NCBI RefSeq assembly: GCF_000226095.1
Contig: NC_016475.1
Span: 930,001-994,000 of the forward strand
Direction: 5' to 3'
DNA length: 64,000 nucleotides
Origin: Thermothelomyces thermophilus ATCC 42464
Taxonomy: Eukaryota > Ascomycota > Sordariomycetes > Sordariales > Chaetomiaceae
Within the stretch, counting starts at the first letter, position 1. Each line of letters begins with the position of its first letter. The position numbers were made by a program, and so were the translations under genes. The notes under the pieces were generated by a model. The model was not told the origin of the DNA, searched no databases, and was given only the letters and a program-made list of their open reading frames with translations. Below are positions 43,390-55,349 of this stretch, in pieces.

Positions 43390-45382
43390 TCAGTTCACAA
43401 GCTGCAATCCCATCTTCCTCAGCTTCCCGCCATACTTGAAGAACAGTAGGGGCACGGGAATCATCACGATGCAGATGAAGCCCAGCAACGTGTTTCCCCA
43501 GCCGAGACCGAGGTTTTCGTACATGGCCGGGCCAGCCAAGGGCAGCAACATGCCCACCAAACTGCGGAACACCGTGTTTGCGGCAATGGCCGAGGCCGCG
43601 TACATAGGGAAGCAGTCGACCAGGTACGTCGTCAGCGGCAGGAAAAGGCCGATGATGCCAAGCGAAAAGGGGAACAGGCCGATGACGGGGACGATCCAGT
43701 GGGTTTTATAGTAGGTCGACCAGCCGTACCAAAAGAAGGTGATGGGCAGAAAGCAGCTGAAGATGATGGTCAGCGGCAGGCGCATCTCGGGCTCGAAGAC
43801 GCCGCCGTTGGCCTTGGTGCGCTTGACAACGCCCCTGTCCGACGTCGCCGTGACGACGGCCCAGCCGGTAAAGTTGCCAAGCCCGAGGCAGATATACACC
43901 AGCCCAGTGATGCCGACGCTCCATCCGTACGTCGCTTGGAAGACCAAGGGGATGGTGGTGAAGAGGAGGTAGAGCGTGCCGTATGTAAAGGCAAGGTACA
44001 GCGAGATGAGAAAGACGGTTGGTGACAGGAAGAGCATCTTAGTTGGGCGGATGAGGCCGTTGAGGAGGACACGGGACGTGCTCAGCTTCTCGGCACCGGG
44101 GTCTTCGTAGCAGCTGCGGAGGTCGGTCCGGTTGAGTTCCTTCTTCAGGCGCTCAACCTTCTTCCGCATCAGGATGCGCGGGTTGGTCTCTGTGGTGAGC
44201 AGCTCATACAGGCCGACGACGATAACGGAAACGATGAAGACGATCCAAAAGTCCCAGCGCCAGCCGATGGTTTGGGAGAGCCAGCTGCCGGCGACGGGAC
44301 CGACCGTCGGGCCTGGTGGGTCGGTCAGCATCAACCTAGAAGACTGCTAGTATTGATTCTCTTTATATCATACCAATCAGCGGCCCGAGCGTGTAAATGC
44401 CAATGGCCGTGCCCCTCTGGTCAACTCTAAAGACGTCGGCAATGATTCCCGCGCCAAGGGTCTGGCAGGAAGCGCTTGTCAGTCAGGGCACCGATCTGAT
44501 GTCCGCCATCTTCTCCGGCTTTGAGAGAAAGAGAAAGAAGGGACGACTTCTGTGAGGTACTTACCAGACACCCGGAACCACCGACTCCACTGAAGAACCG
44601 GAATACGATCAGTGACGCGATCGAGGGAGCCAGCGCACACCCGATCAGCCAAATGCAAAAGAAGATGTTGGCCGCAGCCAGCACCGGGCGGCGGCCGTAC
44701 AGCTCGCTCAGCGGGGCGAGGAACAGCGGCCCGATGACGTAGCCCAGCAGGTAGACGCTGACGGTCATGGTACCGACGACGTCGTTGTGGTTGTCGAAGT
44801 CGCGGTTGAGGGTGGTGATGCCGGGGGCCAGGATGGACGAGGCGAGGGGAGTGAGCAGCGTGATGCCCGACAGCAGGCCGACGATGAGCCACTTCTTGCG
44901 CTGCGGGAAGTTGAGAGGCATCGCTGGGTCGTCCTGCGACTCCCAGCCGACCACGCCCGCGTCCAGGTCCGACACCGGGATGGGAGTCGGCGGTATGCGC
45001 TGCTGGGGCGTGCGCTTGCGCGAGAGGACGCGAGAGAGACGCGACCTCACGCTGGTGCGCGTGCTGGTCCGGTTGAGGTTGAGACCGTCGCCATCGCGCG
45101 ACTAAGGGTGACGGAGGGCAATGAGCAAGTGAACAACAAAAACCGAGGTTCCTAAATCTAAATGGCTGGATGGGGAGGGGCTCTAACCTGCGCGCCAAGC
45201 TCGACGTCTACATCGTCGGCATCCGACTCGGCGTCCCTGGGATGAGCAGTCTTGGAGTCGCCACGGCCCTCTGCCGTTTTTGTTTCTGCATCGGCCTTAA
45301 CTGCGTGAATTGAAGCGGCGGCCGTCGAGCTCGAATCGGAGAGGGCATTCTCCTGCTTTTCCTTGGCGCCATCAGTTTCCAT
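43390..45382 (-). CDS. MFS drug:H+ antiporter-type (DHA1) transporter, four exons
   Basis: The protein has 580 residues from exons 45382-45188, 45101-44565, 44461-44374 and 44312-43390. The introns are 86, 103, 61 and 87-type small introns in this order: 45187-45102, 44564-44462 and 44373-44313 (three in total). All have GT..AG ends, and the last has a CTGAC branch site. DHA1 transporters export drugs, polyamines or toxins across the plasma membrane in exchange for protons. A hydrophilic N-terminus of about 130 residues precedes 12 predicted membrane helices. Motif A is YVIGPLFLAPLSELYGRRPV. The antiporter motif C is GPLIGPTVGPVAGSWLSQ, formed across the last intron. The central cytoplasmic loop is charged (RKKVERLKKELNRTD). 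The C-terminus after the last helix is short (KYGGKLRKMGLQLVN). The start at 45382 was chosen because upstream codons lose transporter-like context. The substrate is unknown. Confidence 0.9.
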
Positions 45383-47640
45383 GTCGGTGCCCTCCCCTTT
45401 GGCGTTTCTCGTTTTCAATCTTTTTTTTCTGCAGTGGACTGCCGTGTTGTTGAAACAGCCTTCCACCTTGAACCTCCACTCTTCTTTCTCCCACAGAACG
45501 TGCGCACGATGAGTTGCAGCACTTTGGAGGCCAAGAAAGGCCAAGAGGAAGAAGGTGGAAGGCGTGCCTGGGATTTTTTTTTGTTCTGCGGCTACAAGGG
45601 TATGGCTGATCTACGTCGCATTGGGCTGCAGTTTGCAGGGCTCGTGGTGCCGATATTGCCGACCCGGAGATAACCAATGCTAAATCCAGAAGCGGTTGTG
45701 GACTAGCCGCCTGCTGTTGCGTGTTTGCACGGTCAATGCGAAGCCTCAGATTTCTCGGGAAGGTGCAATGCTTCATGGATGTATGTATATCCGTACAGGC
45801 GTCAAAAATGGAACGGAACAGGTTGGGGGCAGGTACGGAATGGGTCAGATGCATACGTGGGTTAGGACATTCTAGTAGTAATTATGCATGAGGCACCTTA
45901 CCTTAGGTACAAGACATTTTGATATCCTAGTGCAAGTCCTGCGTGCATTACTCTGCATTACTCTGCATTACTCTGTATGTGCAAGTACGGCTCCGGACAT
46001 GATCGGGGCGAACCGCAAGCGAGAAAATCTGGAAGGTTCTCAGTGTTCGAGGCGGAATGGGGCCCCGCGGATCCCTTCTTGTTCGACACGGGGTTCCGGA
46101 GTCAGCAAAGCCCGATCGGGTACGAGCTCCCGTCCTTGGTCATTCAGTCATTGGCCGAAGAGTCGCCCGGCCCGGAAGAGGCACCGTAGCATTTTGTAAG
46201 AATGGTGTGGTGAGCCTTCGGCAAGCGTCCCTGGAGCAACCCAATTGTTGTGTACTGGGTGTAGATAGCATTAGCACTTCAAGTTACTGTCTGCAGCATA
46301 GGGCAATTCCATTTTAGCACTAAAATGCTTGCTCGGGCCGCAGTGTTGTGCATGAGCAAACTACACAGTAGAGACGCGTCAACAGCTTCTCATAATTACG
46401 CTCCTCCCAACCTCTTTTCCTGTTATGTCGACTCGAGGCGTGTACCGCCCGTAAAGTCTTTTTTGAAGCCAAATCGACACAATTTCGGTACCGTGCATTT
46501 CAAAGTGCTCTGGTATGTATTTATTCGATCTTTGAAAGCCCATGAGTCATCGGCAACGGACGGCCGAAGTATTAACGCCGATGCTGACAAAGCCTAGTCG
46601 CCGATGTCACGGCTCAAATGTAGGTAATGACACAGTTCACTTACTTTGTGTTGCACGCCCTCATTAACAACACTTTCCGCAGAGAGGCTGGGGGCGAAGG
46701 GAATATGCAGGGCCAGGTATGACACTCATGCCTTACGCCTCCCAAAGGTACCTAGGGCCTAACATGCATCGAGGCAGGCAGGCAGGTAAGGTGCTCAACA
46801 TCTGATGCGTTGCTCTTCTACATTTCCATGGGCCCACCTCCTCGTACTACGCTGTCCAACTTCAGTAGAGCCTTTTAGTTCAGTCGGTAGGATTGTACTG
46901 TTCTGTGTCTTGGGGAGACCCGTCTGTCTGGTAACTAAGAAACCTTCGGTAGCTACCCCCTCAACGAGGTAATGAGGTAGGTTTAATCAGGTTGCGGGTA
47001 CCGAGCCCAATACGGGTGCGGGGTCTTTGCGGAGTTAGCGGTATATACATTGGCAACGAGTCCTCCATCAGTGCTGCACTTTGAGGGAAAGCTGTGCGGG
47101 GTGAAGTCCGACGCCAGCCGGGTTAGGAAACTCTCTGTAGAAGGTTGTGGCAAATCGTTCCTGCCTGTCAAGTCACAGAAAACTGAAGTGGGAACTGAAT
47201 GGTCAATTACGAGTCAGCATTACTAGAAGGTAATTCCCTTCCGCATGGGGGTTGCGATGCTTACGAATCTTAATGGAAAACTCCCATAGCCGGTCGTTTG
47301 AAATGGGTTATCTGCATACCAGTCTAGGGCCAGTCTTCTTAAACCTTGGTATCTGATGTCCAACAAAATGAATCAAAACCACGAAGTTCGAAGAGTGAGG
47401 GGTGGGAAAGTTAGTTTGTGTGTGATGATGCAGTTTGGAGTGGCGAGCACATTGATAATCAGAACTTAACATACCTAATTAGAGAGCCAACCGAATCCCA
47501 CCATCTCTCCTCCTACGCTGGTAGGTATAGGGCGCAACCTATATGCCCTATAAATGTACGCCTTCGCATTCGGGGATGCAGGTTGAACATTAAATGATTG
47601 CTCACGGGTTAGCACGGACCGTGTTGAGCTAGGAGAGCTT
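45383..47640. other. Intergenic, gene-free by eye
   Basis: About 2.2 kb with only short unconvincing frames. A triplicated TGCATTACTC word occurs at about 45,944-45,973. A tRNA A-box-like word lies at about 46,870-46,892, without a matching B box. Confidence 0.5.
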
Positions 47641-48790
47641 GCCCAGAGCTGTTCTGATTCGTCGCGTCCATTTGCAGCCATCAACGCTGACAACTTCTAA
47701 GCCAAAATCTCCCCGCCACCATCCCATTGAATCCTCGGTCAACTTGTTGGCGTGGCCACGTATGCCACGTGCATTACGGCGTGCAGCGCGCGAAAGATGG
47801 TCTGCTCGGCGTTTTCCAAAGGTCTTATTAGAGCTTCTCCTCAGAGCACTGAAGTTGGATTCCAGGTCGAAGATGTAAAAGGCCTGCTCGCCGAGGTACT
47901 GCATCTTGTACCTGTCGAGGCCAGTTCATGAAAAGCAGACCCTCGCGATCGCCGCCATCAGCCAACCTTCCGCGAAATTACGCGCGCACACCTTTCGTCC
48001 CTAATGGGGGTCGTCAAGCTCTTCGAAAACTGGTGTGTAATTAATTAGCGAGTGGCTGGGCATACCGACACTGTGCTGGCCTCTGCCGGGTAGGCTGGAT
48101 CAGGTCGTCGGTACTCTCTACCAGCAAAAGGAGAACACGATGGTCGATGATTCCATATACATGTTGCCAATATCTGCCCGCAAGCACACATTGGCCACCA
48201 AATTGCTTCCCGAGGGAGATTATCGAACTCCTACGCAGTGGAAAAGTCAGCCGCTGTCACGGCCGTAGCCGGAACGGATCTGGGTTACCTCGTTTTGCCA
48301 ACCTCCTATGCCTCTTATACATTCAGGGAGGCTTGGATGAGATTCGTTCCGGAAGCTCAGCGGGAGGGTTGAATATACTCTTGTGAACCGTGTGAAACTG
48401 TTCCAAGCGGCCGGTGGTGTCGGGGCATTGGTCATCCGCTAATGCCGCATAATGCTGCATAGGGTATCTGCCCATTTCGGTGGGTCGTTTACCGGCAATC
48501 TTGCCCTCCAATTGTGGCAGCAGCTTCCTCTGCTGGTACAGGTTGTCCAGGGTTGGTGTAGATTCCCGATCGTCGCGCAGATGGTCAACGGAGTGTTGTA
48601 GAACTGGCTTAGGCGCCGAGAAAATGGCTTCGCTGAGACTTAGGAGGGCAAGAGCCTTCCGATGGAGATCTCCGAGGATGGACGAGTATGGCGGCAGAAT
48701 CTCACTAACGATCTATAACTGGTTCTCAACGCACGTGGGCGTCCGAAGAAACTTTTCCAACTTTTGATTCCCAACGGAAGCGGACTCGCC
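47640..48790 (-). pseudogene. Decayed host gene, unrecognised
   Basis: Minus-strand protein-like patches appear in several frames. They are NLGAPFNSHQCMAVEEPK-type sequence near 48,860-48,920, VGNQKLEKFLRTPTCVENQ near 48,720-48,775, DLHRKALALLSLSEAIFSAP near 48,610-48,680, TEMGRYPMQHYAALADDQ near 48,425-48,480, and AEQTIFRALHAVMHVAYVAT near 47,755-47,815. Frame changes and stops separate them. Order and strand are consistent with one helical protein gene that has decayed. The family is not recognised. Confidence 0.4.
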
Positions 48791-48979
48791 TGATATTGCG
48801 TCCTTGCGGCTTTGAAAAGGGACCAGGACTGGATATGGCGTCCTTGGAAGTTTGAAGTATGAATTTTTGGCTCTTCTACAGCCATACATTGATGTGAATT
48901 GAACGGCGCCCCGAGGTTCGCAGTTTCCTTGAAGGTCTGGCTGCGGTGGCCAACCCGCCCGAAATAATTAATCCGCATA

Positions 48980-49506
48980 ATTACTTGGGTGAGCGGGTTT
49001 ACAGTTGTTAATTACAAAGTTTGCTGGTGGGCTTCCGGCGGCTTGGCAGCACTCGGCCCGCCCCGGAACCCCCAGCGAGCCTTCAGCCCTGTCAAAGCTC
49101 CTTGTGGGGGGCGATCAACCCAGCTCCACTGTCTTGGTCTTCTTGGCAAGAGTATTATCCTAACTGGGAATAGTTGCCATGCTTCTGGAACTGCTCAGCA
49201 GATGACGCGTCTGGCAGGTTTCAATGGCAGAGAGGTCCGTTGGCCGCCGAAGTGAATTAATTTTGCTCAGAGCCCCTGAAGACAGTTTGCATGGAAGGGA
49301 CGTCCTTCTTGGGATCCGGAATTATAATGCCATGGAGCCCAACATGGTTGAACGGGCGAAAGACTTCTTTCCACAACCTCGAGGGTCTTGTGCCTTCACC
49401 CGCCGCCACCGCGAGAGTGTGTCCTCTCTGTAGATCGAGAAGATTGCATGTGATTTGGGTGCTGATTGAGACTTAGAAACCCGTGAATCAGCCTTGAGGC
49501 CTCAAA
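48980..49506. other. Intergenic upstream of the RTA1-like gene
   Basis: No convincing coding signal is seen. Short frames on the plus strand lack domains. Confidence 0.45.
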
Positions 49507-50720
49507 ATGGCACCTTCCGGAGAGCCAGGTGAGATATCGATGCCGAAATCTTCACGAGCAACCAAAACTGCTGCACTGTCAGCGGCACCATGCTAACACG
49601 ACGCAGTTTTGTGGAGTCTGTACGTCTACGCTCCCAACAAAGTAGCGCCGGTATTCTTCGCAATCGCCTATGGAATATCCGCTATCTTCCACATATGGCA
49701 GTGTTTTCGTCACAAAGCATGGAAGTTGATGTGGCTGCACTCGCTCTGCGCTGTCTTTTTTACGATCGGATACGCGCTTCGAGAATGGGGAGCGTACAAC
49801 TATCTGTACAGTCCTACAGACAAAACGCCCCTCATTATCTTCATCGTTAGCCAGGTCCTCATCTACGTCTGCCCGTAAGTGCTGCATTCCTATCCTAAGA
49901 CTGTCCCGCTATCGCTGCTTTGTCTTTCATTCTCTTACTTTCCGAATCCTGCATTTCTTTCTATTTGCGCTAACACAGCATCCCTTCCAGCCCCCTCCTC
50001 GAGCTCTCCAACTACCACATCCTCGGCCGCGTGTTCTACTACGTTCCCTACTGCGCCCCTTTGCCCGCCAACCGCGTCCTGGCCACGTTCGGCGGGCTGA
50101 TGGCCGCCGTGGAGGCGCTCAACGCCGTGGGCGTGTCCCTGGGCGTGAACCCGTCCGGAAACTCGCAGTCGCTCGGAAAGAACATGACCATCGCCGCCAT
50201 CTCGATACAGGTCATCATCATTGCTGCATTCGTCGCCTTGGCCGCCCTCTTCCAGGTCCGCTTCGCCCGCACCCACCTCCGCTCCCGCGCCGTCCGGACC
50301 ACGCTCCTTGTCTTGTACGCGAGCATGGCGCTCATCTTTGCGCGGTGCGTCTACCGGCTAGTCGAGCACACGGGCAACACCGAGGTCGACTTCAAGGACA
50401 TGGAGGCCCTGAGGCGACTCAGCCCGCTGCTGCGCCACGAGGCCTACTTCTACGTCTTCGAGGCGACCCTGATGCTGCTCAACTCGGGGCTGTGGAACAC
50501 CTGGCACCCCGGCCGCCTTCTGCCGCGCGAGAACCACGTCTACCTCGCCGAGGACGGGACCGAGGTGACGGGCGAGAGGGAGGAAGACTCGAGGCCCCTG
50601 CTGGCCAGGACGGCCCATGTGCTGACCTTTGGCATCCTGTTCCGCAACAAGACCAAAGGCGGTCACCACCGCATGCAGGAACTGAGCGAGTATCCGCCCA
50701 GTAGCAGGCGTTTTCCTTGA
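49507..50720 (+). CDS. RTA1-like seven-helix membrane protein, three exons
   Basis: The protein has 339 residues from exons 49507-49528, 49607-49874 and 49991-50720. The introns are 78 bp (TGCTAACAC branch) and 116 bp (GTAAGT donor). RTA1 proteins are fungus-specific membrane proteins linked to resistance to 7-aminocholesterol and to lipid or sphingoid-base handling; how they act is not settled. The first exon encodes only MAPSGEP plus part of a Val codon, joining to LWSLYVYAPNKVAPVFFAIA. Seven hydrophobic helices follow, with family-typical blocks YGISAIFHIWQ, GYALREWGAYNY, SQVLIYVCPPLLELSNYHIL, GRVFYYVPYCAP, and RCVYRLVEHTGN before helix 6-7. The tail is cytoplasmic, acidic then basic. The first exon is short, but its ATG is in good context (AAAATGG) and the splice keeps frame. 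Confidence 0.9.
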
Positions 50721-51217
50721 ACTGGCCGGGGATCTTTATCATGCTGTGAGTTGGAGGCACCAGGTTCTAACCAAATCGACCAGGTGAATTGTGGATCGGT
50801 GCCTTGCTGTAATACAGTGTTAATCTATGAGGAGAGAACTACAGCAGAGAAAGGAGAAGAGGAAGGGAAGACGCTTGTGGAAGGGTTTTGGTTGAAGAAA
50901 TTGTTCTGGATTCTTTGGCTAATTACCTAATCTTGTTCTTTGTCCCTCTTCGCCATGAATTTAACAAGCGTATTACCTACCAACTGTTAGAAAGGTAATA
51001 CCGTAACTAAGAGTAGCTCTGAAGTTTCACCCCCAGTTTGTTATATGCGGCTGCAAGTTCGGCCACAAGAACGAAGTAAGCAACCCGTTATATATTTAAA
51101 TGTGCACTGCAAACACATGTTGCCTTCTCATCCCAACTCCCCAACTCAGAGAATCCCGAGACTGGGGTAATAGGAACAAGAGAATACGAGCATCGAGGCT
51201 AATTAATTAATTACATG
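50721..51217. other. Convergent intergenic region
   Basis: About 0.5 kb lies between the RTA1-like gene and the Zn2Cys6 regulator, which face each other. It has AT-rich and TTAATTAA-type words and no coding signal. Confidence 0.5.
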
Positions 51218-53039
51218 TCACGAACACCCCCCCCCCCCCCCGCTCACGATCCGGCTCGTGTCCGCCGCGATCTGCATGACGAAGGCGTACGGCCGGTCGA
51301 AGCACGCATCCCAGCGCGTCTCGCCCAAGGCCCAGAACCGCTCCAGCACGCGCTTCGCCGTGAGCGGCGCGCGGGTGCCGCCGGACCGCGCCAGCGAGGG
51401 CAGCTCGGCCGCGACGAAATCCCGCGCGGCCGCGCCGCCCTCGCCTGCCGCTTGCACGCCCAGCACCACGAGCGGCCAGAGGATGAAGTGCCTGAGATGC
51501 GGGCACGCGAGGGCGCGCACGAGCAGGCCCCGGAGCAGCCGGGCCTGGGCGGTGGCGCAGAGGGGCGGAGGAGGAGCCGCGGCCTGCAGGACGGAGAGGC
51601 TCTGCAGGGAGGAGGCCCAGTACAGCGCCACGGCCGCGTGGTAGATGTGACCGATCAGTGCCCAATCCGGTCGGGAGCGCGGCTTGGTGCTGGCCCAGTG
51701 GTCCGGCGAGAAGGCGCGGACCCGCTCGAGCGTCTCCAGTGCTTCCTGCGCCATCTCGCGCGGCAAGACGAGTCCGCGGCTGGCGTACTTTGCGGCTCGG
51801 TGCCGGAGGTGGTTGATCTTGATGATCTCCGCAAATAGCGGGGCCGGACACATCTGGAACGGAACGGCGGCCGTTCTGGACAGCTGCTGAACGACGTCGA
51901 GCGCAGCCAGGTGTGCTTGGGTCATGGAGAGGTCGGAGGCGGGGCACGTGGTGTTGCCGATCACTGCCACGCTACAGGATGGGTTCTGAAGTTAGCATCA
52001 AACTCTGCGCTTCCGACTTGTCCAACCGTCCATGGTTGGTCAAACAGACTCGGAGGATGGGGAGAAAAGGATGGGAAAGGATGCATTTACAAGAAGAGGA
52101 TCAGAAGCTGCGGCCCCAGAGTTTTGCAAGTGGCCATGGAAGCAAATCCGCCACGTAGTTGGACCAGCTTGATGGCTCCATCTGCGTGAGGCCTCCAGTT
52201 GAGGGAAGCGCCCTGCTGAAGCTGTGTGGAAGAGAAGGATGAGCTTAGGCATCGACAACGAAAGGGGGTTGGCGCTCACATCAACCAGCAAGAGCGTTAC
52301 GATCCCGGCAATAACAACATCGTTCAAGAAGCAATGGCTCTCGTGGTTCAAAGACACTCTGAGGGAGCGGATGGCGGTGCCTCGATGCGTGTAGAACCTC
52401 TCGGTTAAAACCCTGTGGTTTCCTCCAAAGTCGTCGGCGGTACGATTCATCCGGTGACTGAGGATCATACAAAGCATTCCATGGCGTATGTAGTCTGGGA
52501 GCGAAACCGATTCGCGAACAAGGGCAGACGATATGCGATATATGGCTGGATTGTCCCCGAGTTGGAGGATAGGACATAGGTCTTGGTAAATACAACCATT
52601 GACTGTTCGGGCCGCGTCAGCATGGCATGTAATGTATGGAAACTACGGGCTTCATCAAGGAGAACTTGCAGTACTCGGCCCCGTGAACAAGGGCGTCGGC
52701 GTCCGTGTAGACACCGAAGCGGGAGAGGAAGATGCGTAATATCGCGTCGGAGGGATCGAATAATGCCGGCGTGGATGTTTGTGGATCCGAATCCGAGGGC
52801 TGTCGGTAATCACGGGGCTCGTTGGGTTTGGCGGACACAGTCGTGGCCTCTTTTCTCCTTCGGGTACGAGATTTTACCTTTCCAGGCGCGAGCCATACTA
52901 GGCGCGTTGGCTTCACGTCGCCGTATCCGGGGCACGGATATCCGGTTGCTGCGCACCTGTTGCATGCCGGTCTAGTTGAATCGCAAACAAGGCAGCGCCT
53001 GAGGCATTCCCAGCAGTGCCGTCGCGGGTTTTCCGTCAT
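51218..53039 (-). pseudogene. Zn2Cys6 transcription factor with an apparent frameshift
   Basis: The zinc cluster is complete: Cys9, 12, 19, 26, 29 and 36 in CWECLRRCLVCDSTRPAC..CAATGYPC fit Cx2Cx6Cx6Cx2Cx6C. A basic linker (TRRRKEA) follows, then DPSDAILRIFLSRFGVYTDA. The next blocks are AARTVNGCIYQDLCPILQLG, YIRHGMLCMILSHRMNRTAD, WRPHADGAIKLVQLRGGFAS and FVAVIGNTTCPASDLSM. The order is that of the fungal-specific Fungal_trans_2 type regulator. Exons run 53039 to about 52,640, about 52,620-52280, 52221-52091 and 51971-51218; the last two introns (58 and 119 bp) are clean. Between the first two coding blocks, near 52,620-52,640, the frame moves by one base. I found no intron that repairs it, so the gene is either newly broken or carries an assembly error. 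The last exon ends in poly-Gly encoded by a C run (51,227-51,242 on the plus strand). Target genes are unknown. Confidence 0.75.
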
Positions 53040-53845
53040 CTCATTTCAGCACAAGTCCGGCGCGGCTACTGGCGTGATTGGATGGTGCACGAAAGTTGCA
53101 GGTTACGATGCCCCCGTCCCCGTCCCAAAGGGTGCTACAGTGCTGTTACGCTAAGTTCGGTCGTATGTATGGGCTAAAAAAATATTTCAGTGTCGGAATC
53201 CAAGATATTATTAGACTGGAAGAGGAGCAGCGAAATTCTGTGATCGCAGGTAGTTCACTGTCATTTGTAGGACTGACATCCCTCATTCGATTGAATCAAC
53301 TCCCTCCCTAAACTACGTAGATACCGAGCCACGCAACACGCCCCCACAAAACATTTCAGGGGTCCCGCATGTGGAGCTGGCTGCCTTACAAGGAATCTAC
53401 TCCGTATTGCAGGAACGGAGTAACCCAAGTGCCTGCTCAGTAGGCATATCCAAGACAGTAGCCGGAAACAACGCGTTTCAATCCCCATTCCTGTTTCCCA
53501 ATAGAGAAACTCTGGATGACGCGGCCTCCCAATCCTCAAATTTTGCCCATAGAGAGAAAAGGCTTCAAACCGCATCTCGCAATATTGACAGCGAATATTC
53601 GGTGACTTGATTGGCCACAACATCCCAATTGAGTTTCCCACTCTGCTTGCAAAGAAGCCCATAACGCGAGCGATCTCCTTTATGGAACCTGTTAGAGTTC
53701 CTAGAAGTTCTCGAATTCGCGATCAAAGATAACATCACCTGGGCCGGTCGACTCGCAGTCTTTACTCTCCACGCGGACTCGGCAACATCCGCTGACAACT
53801 TTTTTCTCGACCGAAGTAGTCAAAAACTCTATTTTCCCTCTTCAT
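53040..53845. other. Intergenic, no gene seen
   Basis: About 0.8 kb upstream of the regulator on its strand, with short unconvincing frames only. Confidence 0.45.
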
Positions 53846-54130
53846 TGCCGCGGCGCATGCGCGACGACCTCGATCTCGACCCTCATCTCCGGCAGCCCTA
53901 GACGAGAAGAATCAACGTGCGAGACAATGAGCATGCAACTTTGAGTTACACCCATGGTTAATTAGAGCGCCCACCCAGGTCATGGCAGTCAAGTCTGGAA
54001 GACTCGTTGGGGCCAAAGTCGCAAAAACGTTCATGGCATGTAGGCAATGCCTCCAGGAAGTGTGTAATCAATCCAGGATTTGTACTGGGCATCAGTCTTG
54101 TCCCTTGTCTGTATTCCGCTCAGTTTCCGC
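53846..54130 (-). pseudogene. RidA/YjgF-family gene fragment
   Basis: The minus strand ends with LPEMRVEIEVVAHAPRQ and a stop at about 53,847, a typical RidA-family C-terminus (the last beta strand, V-EIEVVA). Upstream, after a possible intron, comes a block reading CLHAMNVFATLAPTSLPDLT and AMTWVGALI (about 53,965-54,050), resembling the helix and strand before it. RidA proteins hydrolyse reactive enamine/imine intermediates. The N-terminal half cannot be followed and frames do not connect cleanly. I read it as a decayed copy, with moderate to low confidence. Confidence 0.4.
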
Positions 54131-54212
54131 CTCGGCAATATGGAGTCGCTGACTGCGGCGACCCCATCACTGGGCTGTAATGAGAGATTGAGTTCAACGA
54201 GTCACGCAAAAC

Positions 54213-54680
54213 ATGGAGTGCACTGACCTGCGTTCAGCCAGCTTGGTCTTGAGCCTAGCGTTGGTCTCCGCTTCGCCGTCTAATTATCTCAGCCAGTTCA
54301 GCGTGATGGTGATTATTTCTCCTCTCCAATGGCATGCTAGCTATAATAGCACGAATTCATGCTCACCTGGTTCAGGGACCTTAACATGCCGGAGCAGTTT
54401 GGGTTCGCGCAGCGTCAGGTCATCACCCTTTTCTGCATGCCCTCCGGTGACAGGGAGAGCCTGGACGCGTGGGCACATTCTCCCTCTCGGCTCCTATCTA
54501 GCAAACCAGGACGCCTTGCTGGCTCAGCAAGCAGGGTTAAGTCCAAACGAGCTCTTCAAGGAGACTGTCAACTTCGGTCTGCTCAAGGAGATCCCCGACG
54601 CGCCGCTCGTCCTATACTTCCGCAGCGTAAGCGGCACGATAGCGAGCGGGTGGAGGCCCAACAGTTATGTCCCCCTCTAG
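54213..54680 (+). pseudogene. Unrecognised gene fragment
   Basis: Two protein-like plus-strand blocks lie in different frames. The first reads LTWFRDLNMPEQFGFAQRQV and ITLFCMPSGDRESLDAW (about 54,362-54,470). The second reads GSYLANQDALLAQQAGLSPN, then ELFKETVNFGLLKEIPDAPL (about 54,500-54,620). They meet with a one-frame change near 54,475, which suggests a single frameshift in one coding sequence. No start or stop of a full gene is evident. The family is not recognised. Confidence 0.35.
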
Positions 54681-54789
54681 GCAGCGCCTATGTCAGGGGG
54701 GCAACCTCCTTCTGGAACATAATACATAAAACAAACTGCCGCAAAACCTGTTTAGAGCCAGGCTCTGAAAGGATTTGTTGGCCATAGTA

Positions 54790-55349
54790 ATCATACTAGC
54801 ACCTGTGAAAACGGATTGCTGCCCTATTGACTCAACTTAAAGCGAACATGTCATTGAAGACCAAGTTCAAGAGATACTACGCTGATCGTACCGCGACTTC
54901 ACTATAATGGCTCCGTGCATGGGAACTGGACCTTGAACTACAATTGCAACTCATAACCGTGAGTCGAGAATTTATCCAAAAACATCAAGCTTCGCTTCAT
55001 TGCCTACCAGCGCTGCTAAATAAATACGGTATCTTTCTTTAGAGCACACCCCGTATAAGGAAGAAAGTAATAGGTAGATACCATGTCTAATTAATAGGCA
55101 AAGCCACCTCTATATATCCCTGGCTTGGCCCACAACCGTCAGTGCTCTCTTTGGTCGTCATCGCCAGCCCCGTTGGCTTGCTCAGACCTGCCCATCGGGA
55201 GACTATGGCCAGGGGTTCAGTCCGTAGTGACAAAACGCTCCAATGGCCCGGATCCTCCCCAGCAGGGTTCAGCTTTCATCATCCGGTTGTGCTCCGCCGT
55301 TTATATCATCGATATCTTCCGCAACCGGAGACGACAGGTGTGCTACCCA
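54790..55349. other. Intergenic, no gene seen
   Basis: The region downstream of the RIO1 kinase gene (which is on the minus strand). No coding signal is seen. Confidence 0.45.

Noticed and set aside
46870-46930. A tRNA-like A box (TTTAGTTCAGTCGGTAGG).
   Set aside because: No B box, anticodon stem or acceptor-stem pairing follows; at most a tRNA-derived remnant.
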